In this document: in pieces, positions 26,191-34,000 of the stretch | How the letters are laid out: each line of letters starts with the position of its first letter | Numbering within the stretch: position 1 is the first letter of the stretch | Assembly: GCA_964561145.1 (NCBI GenBank) | Contig: CAZLNZ010000004.1 | Location: forward strand, 72,648 to 136,647 | Length of the DNA stretch: 64,000 nt | Direction of reading: 5' to 3' | From: RUG14300 sp964561145 | Lineage (GTDB): Bacteria > Bacillota > Clostridia > Christensenellales > CAG-1252 | Notes under the pieces: model-generated | Told to the model about the DNA's origin: nothing | The model's database searches: none | Seen by the model: only the letters and a program-made list of their open reading frames with translations | Program-made: the position numbers and the translations under genes

Positions 26191-27725
26191 CGTCTGTGAA
26201 ATACATTTCCCTTCTTTTTTGTCCCTCTACGGAAAAAGTGGTTAACTGTATCGATTAGTTCACTTCTAAATCTCTTTATCGATAGTATAGAGAGGAGATA
26301 CAATATTAGGATGATTATTCCACATATTAAAACAGTTATGAGCATAGGAATATTGAAATTGCTTAAGTATTTGTAAGCACTATTTACAAGAAAGGCTATG
26401 ATAAGGCTAATTATTGAGAGGTAGAGCATAGGTTTATAGTATGTTACATTGCTCACCTTATATTTACAAAGCATAATACAGTTAAGTAAAAAGGTTACAA
26501 TGTGAAATAAAGTTTGTGCGACTGCAAGTGCGTATATCCCGATTATCGAAGGCAGGAAGTACATGCATGCAAGCATTAACAATAGACCTATAAGATTATT
26601 GATAAAATATATCCTTTCCTTTCCTAACGAGTTTAGTGAGGTGGCTGAAATTTGACCCACAGACAACGGAAGAACCATGCCTGAAGCAAAAGATATGAAT
26701 GTCCCGGCTAGCTCGTCATCAAATAATATTTTTCCGATAGGTTTTCCTAGTGCGAAGTATGTGATAAAGAATAGGGTTGAAATCATATACGCTACAATAA
26801 ATCCTTTATCCAGCTTTAGTGAGATTTGTTTTTTATCATTTAAGGCATTTAGTTCCGCAAGCTCCGGTAAAAGAACAACCGAGAGTGATGATGTGAGTGC
26901 AAGCGGTGCAAAGAGTAAGGGATATGCCATTCCCGTAGCACGGCCATATTCTGCTGTAGCTTCTGCGATGTCTACTCCGGATGCTACCAAACGGTTTGGG
27001 ATAATAATTGCTGTAAATGTTGTCGATAGGGCGGTAAAAAGATGCATAAAGGTGATAGGTGTACTACTCTTGATTAGCGGTTTAAGTTCGCGAGGACGTG
27101 CAAGCCTTCCTTTGTTGCAGAAGAACATTATCGTGATCAATACAAAACAGAGAAAATCTGCTAAAGTGTAGGCAATTGCCAATATATTATTTGTTTGAAC
27201 TGAAACGAAAACTCCGAAGGAAAGAGAGGTAACAAGAATAACATTAAGTATTTCTTCTACTAGCTCTGTTATCGAGTACTTAACATATTGTTTTTTGCCC
27301 ATAAAGTAGGTTCTGAGAACATTGTAAACTGTAGTGGTTAATGTGCTAGGTAGCATTATCATAATTAATGTCTCTGCACGTGAGTCTGAAAGTAACTTGA
27401 AGAAGTAATTCTTAAAAAGTAGGAAAATACCGATTATCGTAATATTGATGGTTAGTCCTAATACAAGACCACTGGAGATTCTTGAGTTGATACGCTTACT
27501 TTCTCTTTTTGCATTTAACGAGGCGATGTCTCTTGATAAGGTTAAGGGAATACCCGAGCTTGGTAACATGACAAGAAGTCCGATAACAGATAATGACATC
27601 GAGAATAGTCCCATTGCTTCGGCTCCTAAGCTTCTTGATATGTATATCTTAAACAAAAAGGAGATTCCTCTTGTGATAATTGAAAATATGGCAACTATAA
27701 ATGCTGTTTTTTTAAGGTTTGACAT
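26187..27725 (-). CDS. SpoVB-like MOP-superfamily flippase
   Basis: 512 residues and about 14 membrane helices. The N-terminus KTAFIVAIFSIITRGISFLFKIYISRSLGAEAMGLF and the pattern throughout match the oligosaccharidyl-lipid flippase group that includes SpoVB and PST exporters. It probably flips lipid-linked cell-wall or spore-cortex precursors. SpoVB itself serves the spore cortex, and spoIVA at 46 kb shows that this organism sporulates. The general MurJ-like role cannot be excluded. CGGAGAG precedes the ATG. folT lies 31 bp downstream. Confidence 0.8.
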   Translation of the reverse strand: MSNLKKTAFIVAIFSIITRGISFLFKIYISRSLGAEAMGLFSMSLSVIGLLVMLPSSGIPLTLSRDIASLNAKRESKRINSRISSGLVLGLTINITIIGIFLLFKNYFFKLLSDSRAETLIMIMLPSTLTTTVYNVLRTYFMGKKQYVKYSITELVEEILNVILVTSLSFGVFVSVQTNNILAIAYTLADFLCFVLITIMFFCNKGRLARPRELKPLIKSSTPITFMHLFTALSTTFTAIIIPNRLVASGVDIAEATAEYGRATGMAYPLLFAPLALTSSLSVVLLPELAELNALNDKKQISLKLDKGFIVAYMISTLFFITYFALGKPIGKILFDDELAGTFISFASGMVLPLSVGQISATSLNSLGKERIYFINNLIGLLLMLACMYFLPSIIGIYALAVAQTLFHIVTFLLNCIMLCKYKVSNVTYYKPMLYLSIISLIIAFLVNSAYKYLSNFNIPMLITVLICGIIILILYLLSILSIKRFRSELIDTVNHFFRRGTKKKGNVFHRR

Positions 27726-27776
27726 ATACTCTCCGAACAGTCAAAATATATGCGGCTCATTGCATATATATACCTT

Positions 27777-28022
27777 ATGATATATCTAATAAAAAAGGGT
27801 GAAACTATAGATTATTTGATAAAAGCATTTAATTTGACGGAAAACGACTATGATATAAAACAAGGATGGTTGTTTTTTGAAGGAGATTATTATTCATATA
27901 TAATAAACAACCATGATAATCCGATTGTGTTATCGGAAAAACTGAAAATTCCTATCAGTGAGATTGTAGGTGTGTTAAATGGTCATTTTCAGCCGGGTCG
28001 TTTAATTTGGATAAGAAAATAG
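27777..28022 (+). CDS. Small tandem LysM-like protein
   Basis: 81 residues from MIYLIKKGETIDYLIKAFNL. Two LysM-like units can be read. The first is IYLIKKGETIDYLIKAFNLTENDY, then SYIINNHDNPIVLSEKLKIP with a matching GRLIWIRK end. There is no signal peptide and no clear ribosome-binding site. An ATG at 27750 would add nine hydrophobic residues. It is divergent from the SpoVB-like flippase 51 bp away. LysM usually binds peptidoglycan or chitin-like glycans, and small LysM proteins occur in spore coats. A spore role is a guess from context. Confidence 0.55.
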   Translation: MIYLIKKGETIDYLIKAFNLTENDYDIKQGWLFFEGDYYSYIINNHDNPIVLSEKLKIPISEIVGVLNGHFQPGRLIWIRK

Positions 28023-28074
28023 AATAAAGTAAGCTTAATAAAATGTCTAGTAAAGTTATACCTTAGAATTAATC

Positions 28075-28089
28075 TTGCCAATTTGGCAA
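28075..28089. promoter_or_regulatory. Palindromic operator candidate before the XRE gene
   Basis: TTGCCAA-T-TTGGCAA, perfect 7-bp arms, 6 bp before the -35 box of the XRE promoter. It is the expected place for autorepression by the XRE protein. Confidence 0.6.
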
Positions 28090-28095
28090 TTTTAC

Positions 28096-28124
28096 TTGAC
28101 AGATGTTGGTTGGTATGTTATCAT
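28096..28124 (+). promoter_or_regulatory. Promoter of the XRE-immA pair
   Basis: TTGACA (28096-28101), a 17-bp spacer and TATCAT (28119-28124). GGAGGT then precedes the XRE ATG at 28155. Confidence 0.75.
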
Positions 28125-28154
28125 ATCTATATAATCAGAGTGGAGGTATATATT

Positions 28155-28463
28155 ATGAAAAAAATTGGTTATAGAATTACTATCCTATTGAAGGAAAAAC
28201 ATATGTCACAAAAAGACCTTGCTATGTTGATAGGTATAACTGAATCCGCTTTATCCAGATATATTAATAATGAAAGAGAACCTAAATTGGAAATCTTGGC
28301 AAATATTGCTACAGCTTTGGATACAACTATTGATTATTTAGCAAATGGTGTCCAATCTGAAACCGACTTTGATGAGATTTACCGTTTGGTCGCAAGAAGT
28401 TCATACAAATTAACTGAAATGGAGAAAATGAAAATCATTGAGGCGGTAATGAAAAACAAATGA
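28155..28463 (+). CDS. XRE-family helix-turn-helix repressor
   Basis: 102 residues. The helix-turn-helix occupies about 5-60 (YRITILLKEKHMSQKDLAML, then TESALSRYINNEREPKLEIL). A short helical C-terminal segment follows. It is a Cro/C1-type repressor. The start at 28155 has GTGGAGGT upstream; an in-frame ATG at 28083 lies ahead of the promoter. The stop overlaps the ImmA gene by 4 bp (ATGA). XRE-ImmA pairs are the usual repressor and repressor-cleaving protease of integrative elements. Confidence 0.9.
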   Translation: MKKIGYRITILLKEKHMSQKDLAMLIGITESALSRYINNEREPKLEILANIATALDTTIDYLANGVQSETDFDEIYRLVARSSYKLTEMEKMKIIEAVMKNK

Positions 28464-29035
28464 TCGGAGACACTCATAGATTACACATAAGAATACCTGC
28501 GTGGAAATACGAGGAAATTGAAAAAGCGGTCGTGGATTTATATATTGAGCAATGGATTAATACTTTATCAATTGATCCTTTTAGGATTATTAGGAACAGA
28601 GGATATCATCTAATCCCGTTTACTAAGCTTAATAAAGCAAATCCGCTAGAGTGTTTACTAGATAAAAACAATGATGCTTTTTCTTTTTATGTGCCTGCGT
28701 TGAAAAACTATGTTATAGTTTACAACGATGAAAAGCCTTTTACTCGCATAAGGTTCACATTAATGCATGAAATCGGTCATATTGATTTAGGGCATAAAGG
28801 AGAAAGTGATTTAGCAAAGAAAATGGCAGACTATTATGCCGGCTATGCTTTAGCCCCATCACCACTCATCGGAAGATTCGCTTCAGTGAATCTTTCGGAA
28901 ATTATATCAACATTCCAGGTTTCACTTGATTGTGCCGCTGTATGTAGTTCAAGATATCAAAATTGGATTCAATATGGCGGAAGGGAATTGAAAGATTATG
29001 AGGTACGCTTGATTAATCTTTTTCAACTATTTTAG
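28460..29035 (+). CDS. ImmA/IrrE-family metalloprotease
   Basis: 191 residues with zinc-binding HEIGH at 103-107 inside FTLMHEIGHIDLGHKGE. A downstream helix ADYYAGYALAPSPL sits where the third ligand region lies in this family. ICEBs1 ImmA cleaves the XRE repressor ImmR to switch the element on. The overlapping XRE gene makes the same logic likely here. No integrase or conjugation gene is visible, so the target genes may be the four downstream. Confidence 0.9.
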   Translation: MIGDTHRLHIRIPAWKYEEIEKAVVDLYIEQWINTLSIDPFRIIRNRGYHLIPFTKLNKANPLECLLDKNNDAFSFYVPALKNYVIVYNDEKPFTRIRFTLMHEIGHIDLGHKGESDLAKKMADYYAGYALAPSPLIGRFASVNLSEIISTFQVSLDCAAVCSSRYQNWIQYGGRELKDYEVRLINLFQLF

Positions 29036-29058
29036 GAATTTCATTTATATAAAGGAAA

Positions 29059-29094
29059 AGCACTTAAAAGTTGCTGGAACAACGATTAAGTGCT
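29059..29094 (+). terminator. Hairpin after the XRE-immA pair
   Basis: AGCACTTAA (29059-29067) pairs with TTAAGTGCT (29086-29094), with an inner GTTG/CAAC pair. Only TCTTTG follows, so termination may be partial. Confidence 0.6.
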
Positions 29095-29101
29095 CTTTGA
29101 A

Positions 29102-29120
29102 AAATTGTATATTACAATTT
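29102..29120. promoter_or_regulatory. Inverted repeat upstream of the DUF4417 gene
   Basis: AAATTGTA-TAT-TACAATTT, perfect 8-bp arms, about 100 bp before the DUF4417 start. It could be a second operator, distinct in sequence from the one at 28075. Confidence 0.45.
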
Positions 29121-29218
29121 GTCGCATAATTAGTATATACATTTTCAGTCCTTTATGTCAAATGTTTTTTTGACGATACCCAAAGAGGTAAATTTATTTA
29201 TATAGGAGGCATGTGAAA

Positions 29219-29851
29219 ATGCTATCTACTGATGCAAGGTCAAAGCAGACCTTTTTACGCAACGAGTTCGATGCGTTCGGAAAATGGAATATACCTATTA
29301 TCCGTAAAACTGAACTTAATTTGGAAGATGTCAATTTGATTAGTTATTCTGACATAAAAACTAATCAAATTGACGAGAACAGACAAAAGGGAGTCCATTT
29401 TTATATTGATGACTACCGAATGGAAGGCTTGTATTATAATCCTACAAAGTCTTTGCAGCGATTAGCCCAGTATAAGTTTGTAATTTCTCCTGATTATAGC
29501 CTTTATAGAGATATGCCAAAAGCAATCCAACTATTCAACGTGTTTAGAAGTCGATGGTGTGGTGCATATTGGCAAAGTAAAGGCATGACGGTAATCCCAA
29601 ACGTGAGCTGGGGAGATTCAACCACCTTTGAGTATTGTTTCGATGGTATTGAAGAAGGTTCTGTCGTAGCTGTTGGGACAATAGGATGTAAACACAGTAA
29701 ACTTGCTTTTATGCGAGGGTATAACGAGATGTTGAACCGTATAAAACCAAGTGCAATTATTTGCTTTGGTTCACCATTTGCAGAGATGAAAGGTAACATC
29801 CTGGTTGTTGATTATTTTGCTTCAAGGAGGGTTAATCGCAATGGGAGGTAG
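29219..29851 (+). CDS. DUF4417 protein (phage/plasmid-associated)
   Basis: 210 residues from MLSTDARSKQTFLRNEFDAF. Conserved stretches are KWNIPIIRKTEL, GVHFYIDDYRMEGLYYNP, YKFVISPDYSLYRDMP, SRWCGAYWQSKGMTVIPNVSW and IICFGSPFAEMKGNILVVDYF, which I recognise as DUF4417. The family is common in phages and mobile elements of Firmicutes; function is unknown. The ATG at 29219 is 9 nt after AGGAGG; a GTG at 29213 is too close to it. It overlaps the next gene by 11 bp. Confidence 0.8.
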   Translation: MLSTDARSKQTFLRNEFDAFGKWNIPIIRKTELNLEDVNLISYSDIKTNQIDENRQKGVHFYIDDYRMEGLYYNPTKSLQRLAQYKFVISPDYSLYRDMPKAIQLFNVFRSRWCGAYWQSKGMTVIPNVSWGDSTTFEYCFDGIEEGSVVAVGTIGCKHSKLAFMRGYNEMLNRIKPSAIICFGSPFAEMKGNILVVDYFASRRVNRNGR

Positions 29852-30227
29852 AGGAACTTATTCTGTAGGCAAAAATGTTGGATACACTTACAAGACCGTA
29901 GATACAATTGAAGGAGTTAAGGTTTTGCAACCGATTGATGGTAAAAGAAGTTATAAACTTCCTGAGGAGTCTCACAATAGCTCAAGCTATATAGTATTAG
30001 ATAAAAATGGTGTTTTTCGTCAAATGAGAGTTTATAATAATAATCATGAGGCAATCTTTGAAATTGGTTATCATAATGAATCGATTTTAGGAAAAGGAAA
30101 CGTATTACATGTTCATATTTACAATAGTACCGGTGATCTGTCACATGAAAATGCTTCAAAGTATATTATTGGTCCTGGCGATGAATATTACGAAAAGTAT
30201 AAAAAATTCTTTATAGGAGTTAAATGA
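29841..30227 (+). CDS. GGRG-type hypothetical protein of the mobile islet
   Basis: 128 residues from MGGRGTYSVGKNVGYTYKTV. AAGGAGGG stands before the ATG; an earlier ATG at 29805 lies deep in the upstream gene. The MGGRG start is typical of phage and polymorphic-toxin-associated Firmicute proteins. The C-terminal part (SSYIVLDKNGVFRQMRVYNNNHEAIFEIGYH, then HVHIYN and YIIGPGDEYYEKYKKFFIGVK) looks like a small alpha/beta domain with several His, Tyr and Asp. It might be an enzyme such as a nuclease toxin, but no motif proves it. The next gene starts 4 bp after its stop. Confidence 0.6.
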   Translation: MGGRGTYSVGKNVGYTYKTVDTIEGVKVLQPIDGKRSYKLPEESHNSSSYIVLDKNGVFRQMRVYNNNHEAIFEIGYHNESILGKGNVLHVHIYNSTGDLSHENASKYIIGPGDEYYEKYKKFFIGVK

Positions 30228-30230
30228 TAT

Positions 30231-30536
30231 ATGAAAGGAAACAATTTAAATGAATTTATGGACGATTTATATTATAATGGTGGTCCGGAAAAGGAACTGA
30301 TCTATCAAGACAAGTACTATCTTATTCAGTGTGAGAATAGTGCTAACAAGGACGATCACATACTTAGGGTTGATGAACATATTTTATTAGAAGGAGAAGT
30401 AGGGGAACATTTACGAGCTATTTTGTTTCATGGAAGATCTCTTGCTGAATCCGTGAAACAATTTGAGCAGGCGAAGATTTTTAATGGAAAGAATATATAT
30501 GAGGCTGAAAAAGATATTGAGGTTATTTTTGGCTAA
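30231..30536 (+). CDS. Tandem paralogue A, possible immunity-like protein
   Basis: 101 residues, MKGNNLNEFMDDLYYNGGPEKE at the start and FEQAKIFNGKNIYEAEKDIEVIFG at the end. It is acidic and without membrane segments. Paralogue B at 30630-30911 shares both ends. The stop of the upstream GGRG gene is 4 bp away and its tail supplies the ribosome-binding site AGGAG. Small acidic proteins duplicated behind a possible toxin are often immunity proteins; here that is inference only. Confidence 0.65.
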   Translation: MKGNNLNEFMDDLYYNGGPEKELIYQDKYYLIQCENSANKDDHILRVDEHILLEGEVGEHLRAILFHGRSLAESVKQFEQAKIFNGKNIYEAEKDIEVIFG

Positions 30537-30629
30537 GACAGATTGTTAATTGCCAAGATTAGCATCGCATAGTTTTTATGCAGATTATGTTACGGGTTAA
30601 CATGAAAGTTATAGTAGGAGTTAAATAAT

Positions 30630-30911
30630 ATGAGAGGAAATTCTTTAAACGAGTTTATAGATGATCTTTATTATAATCCTGAAAAGGAAATTGTTTATTT
30701 TGGAAAAAGATTTATGGTTTCCGGGTATGTCAATGAAACTGGCATACTATATACTTTAGTGGTATATTCTGTTGAGGTTTCGTCTAAAGAGTTGTTCAAA
30801 ATAACATCAAAATCGAGACAGGAATGCGTGGAGAAATTCGAGCAGGCTAAGATTTTTATTGGAAAGACTATTTATGAAGCAGAAAAAGATATAGAGGTCT
30901 TATATGGATAG
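30630..30911 (+). CDS. Tandem paralogue B, possible immunity-like protein
   Basis: 93 residues. MRGNSLNEFIDDLYYNPEKE and FEQAKIFIGKTIYEAEKDIEVLYG match paralogue A almost residue for residue, while the middle (about residues 25-65) differs strongly. The duplicated unit also carries the ribosome-binding region: the bases before its ATG repeat the end of the GGRG gene, and both encode ...VGVK or IGVK plus a stop. This points to duplication of a cassette that began in the tail of the upstream gene. Terminator at 30973. Confidence 0.65.
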   Translation: MRGNSLNEFIDDLYYNPEKEIVYFGKRFMVSGYVNETGILYTLVVYSVEVSSKELFKITSKSRQECVEKFEQAKIFIGKTIYEAEKDIEVLYG

Positions 30912-30972
30912 ATGATATATCTTACTATGTATTTGTAGAAGTCATATGGTAATCTTTGAATGTATCTAAAAT

Positions 30973-31007
30973 AAAAAGGACGGTGAGTTTTGATCATCGT
31001 CCTTTTT
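30973..31007. terminator. Bidirectional terminator closing the islet
   Basis: Stem AAAAAGGACGGTGA (30973-30986) / TCATCGTCCTTTTT (30994-31007), one G-T wobble, T-rich on both sides. It separates paralogue B from the convergent lipoprotein gene. Confidence 0.85.
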
Positions 31008-31037
31008 ATTTTACAAGGGTTTTACCCTTTAGTTTTA

Positions 31038-34000
31038 TTAGTCTTTAAACTCGTCTTTATCAGACTTATCTTCCTTAGCACCTTTTGACTTTTCCTCTTC
31101 AGGTCTAGCATAATCAACAGATTTCTTACGCTTAAACCATTTCTTGGGAATGTACTTACGGAGTAGTACGACTATGATTGCGATAATGAGTAGAGCGGCG
31201 ATTACGATTGAAGTAATATACAACCATAGCAACTCGTTAGAGGATTTTTCTTCCTCGTCTTTTGTATCATCATCGTCGTCTTTATCATCAGCCTTATCAT
31301 CTGCATCATCGGCCCTGATAATACGATTGTTGAGTAAGAACTCGTCTGCATTTTCAGCATCTAAGTATTTACCGTCTTCGCCAACCAATGCCTTACCGTC
31401 TTCGTCTACTTGGTAACGAGCAGCATATGCTTCGTTAAACTCGGTTTCGTCTGCATACTTAGTTAAGGATAAGTTATCAAAGAATGCATATCCTTGAACC
31501 TTCTCATCTGATTCACCCAAGATAAGGTATACGTATACGGAAGAAGTAGAGGAGGATTCAGCCGTCTTGAAGTAGAAGTTGATTTGTTGCCATTGATTAT
31601 CGTCAGTCTTTTCCTTCTTAACGGATTTAGTTCCGTCATCATTGGTAACATAGGTAAGCTTACCGTTTTCTCTTACAGGGACATACTCTGTATTAACAGG
31701 GGTTTCATAAACCACGGAATCTGTACCTGTGGATACTCTTACAATAGCATTCTTTCCTTCTGCAATACCATATGTGCGAACATATACGGTCAAAATATAG
31801 TAGCTATTCTTGTCTAAGGTAATGGAGGAGGTGTTCTTGTATTGATAGTAGCTTTCAACTTGGTTGTTAATGAGAAGTAAACTATCAGAGGTCTCCAATC
31901 CGTTGTTCATACCTTTCGAATCGAAAATATAATCTTTTGTTAAGGTACTTCCTTCGATGGTTTCATATTCTGTCTCTTCGCTTCCGTCTTCAGCCGTAAC
32001 GGTTTTTTCTTCTACTAGCTTAAGGTTATCAACATTGCTGTAGCCTTTTGTGAAGATGCCTGCATATTGTACATTTTCTGTTGTAGCAATGCTAGAGGAG
32101 CTCTTGGCACCTGATCCTGTCCATTTGCTTGGAGCAGTAACTTTTTCAGTATCGTTTGTTGTATAGAACTCTTCGATGTTGAAGTTAGCATTGTGAGTAT
32201 TGTCAGCAGCAGCTAATTCTTCATATTTATCTTTATCGATTGTATAGTAGGTGAAGCTATCGAGGAACATTGTTCCGCTGTATTTTGCTTGAGTGTCGTC
32301 ATCCTTGTCGTGTTCAACAGAATACTCACCCACATAAATTTTGAGAGTAGCAGAAGCTGAACTGAAAGCACCGGTTCTTGCGACCAGTACGATTTCTTGC
32401 CAGCCGTCGTCACCGTCTATGCTGGAAAGTTTTGCTACTACGGGTTCTGTATTATTTGTGGTTGTCAAATGGAGTTCGCCCTTCATGTCACCGATAACTC
32501 TTACATATGCTTTGATGATATAGTAGCTATTGGTAGAGAGGGAAACTGAGCTGGAACTGTAGAGAAGTTGAGCTTTTACTTCATCGGGAACGTTTATAGC
32601 TAATACGTTCGGTGCACCGAAGTTGACATCTTTTGCACTTTCATGACCTTTTGCCCACTTGTTATAAATCTGATAATCTTCACCGAACTTATTCTTGATA
32701 AACTCTGTAGCATTAACATTAACAATACCGCTTTCAATGCTGTCATCTGCAGAAGAGTTGAGTGTCCAGTTTGAAGGTTTTAAGAAATCGGTTTGTAAGC
32801 CTGTGGTGCTGTCAATTTTGTCAGAATCATAGCTGAATCCATTGAAACTACCATTGGAAATAGTTCCTTGGCTTTCTGTTAAAGAGTTCTTCTTAACATA
32901 TGTTCCTGTTGTTGCATCGTCGTACTCGGAATATTCTATTTGCTCGAAGTTTACATTTGCAATAACGATTGCACCCTTTAAGAAACTGGAAGTTGAGTAT
33001 TGGTTACCGCTACCCATAGATACCTTGAGATTTACAACTTTGTCGTCGTCTGCGGGATTGAGGGAAACGAGATTTGATCCTTGAATATAGAATACGTACT
33101 CGGCGTAGTTATTGGTGTCTTCGTTCTCGTAAGCACTTGTATTAACCTTTGTGAAGGAAGCAAGAGAAGTGCCATCTTCATAGTTAAGAGCGATTGTGGC
33201 TCCTGTATCCGATGAAATTCCTATTGTCTTGAGCCAAATAGCCACGCGATAATGAGAGTTTTTGTTAATATGCATATCACCGGAAACTTCAAGGTTGTAA
33301 GCAGAGGGGGTTAAGTTGTTAATCATTACTAAGTCTTTAAAATCATAGGGAGCCTTAGGAGATTCGCTTAAACCATAGTTGTCCTTCCACCATTGAGCAA
33401 TTTCCTCGTCTGTTGAACCGACAACCTTACCTTGAACCTCGTCTATATTGAAGTGTCTAAACAGAATATCGCTGTTTTTGATTGTTTCAGCACTGTCTTT
33501 GGCATCGATGGATACATTAGCCTTGACATCGTTGTCGACAGAGGTTGCGTAGTTTCCTTCTTTAAGGTTGATATTTGCGGAGTCATCATTTGCAATAGTA
33601 GTCATTTCGACAATACTATTGTAAAGAGAATTGTACTCAGCCTGATTCTTCAAGCCATCGATAATGCTAGCCTTATTTGAGGAGTCGAACGTTCCGACAC
33701 GCTCGATTGATAAAGCGTCGAAATAAACTGTTCCGCAAGCAAGAGTAGAGTCACCTTTACCGCCATCGCCTAAGCTTAATACGATGCTATAGTCCTTTGA
33801 ACGGAACTCGTGTCCAAATAGATAAATTGTGTACTCTTGCCATTTCTTTTCGGTGTTGATGTTTGCGAATGCAGCATCTTCGATACCGCCAATCTTAATC
33901 CACGCACCTACTGCCTCCTTTTCTTCTTCGGAGGTATCACTTGCATGTTTGAAGCCTTCAACGTCTGTGTAAACCCAAACGCTGATTTTGTAGTAAGTTC

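Noticed and set aside
26677..27171. A 164-codon plus-strand open frame
   Set aside because: Antisense shadow of the SpoVB-like flippase, with no ribosome-binding site or recognisable domain.
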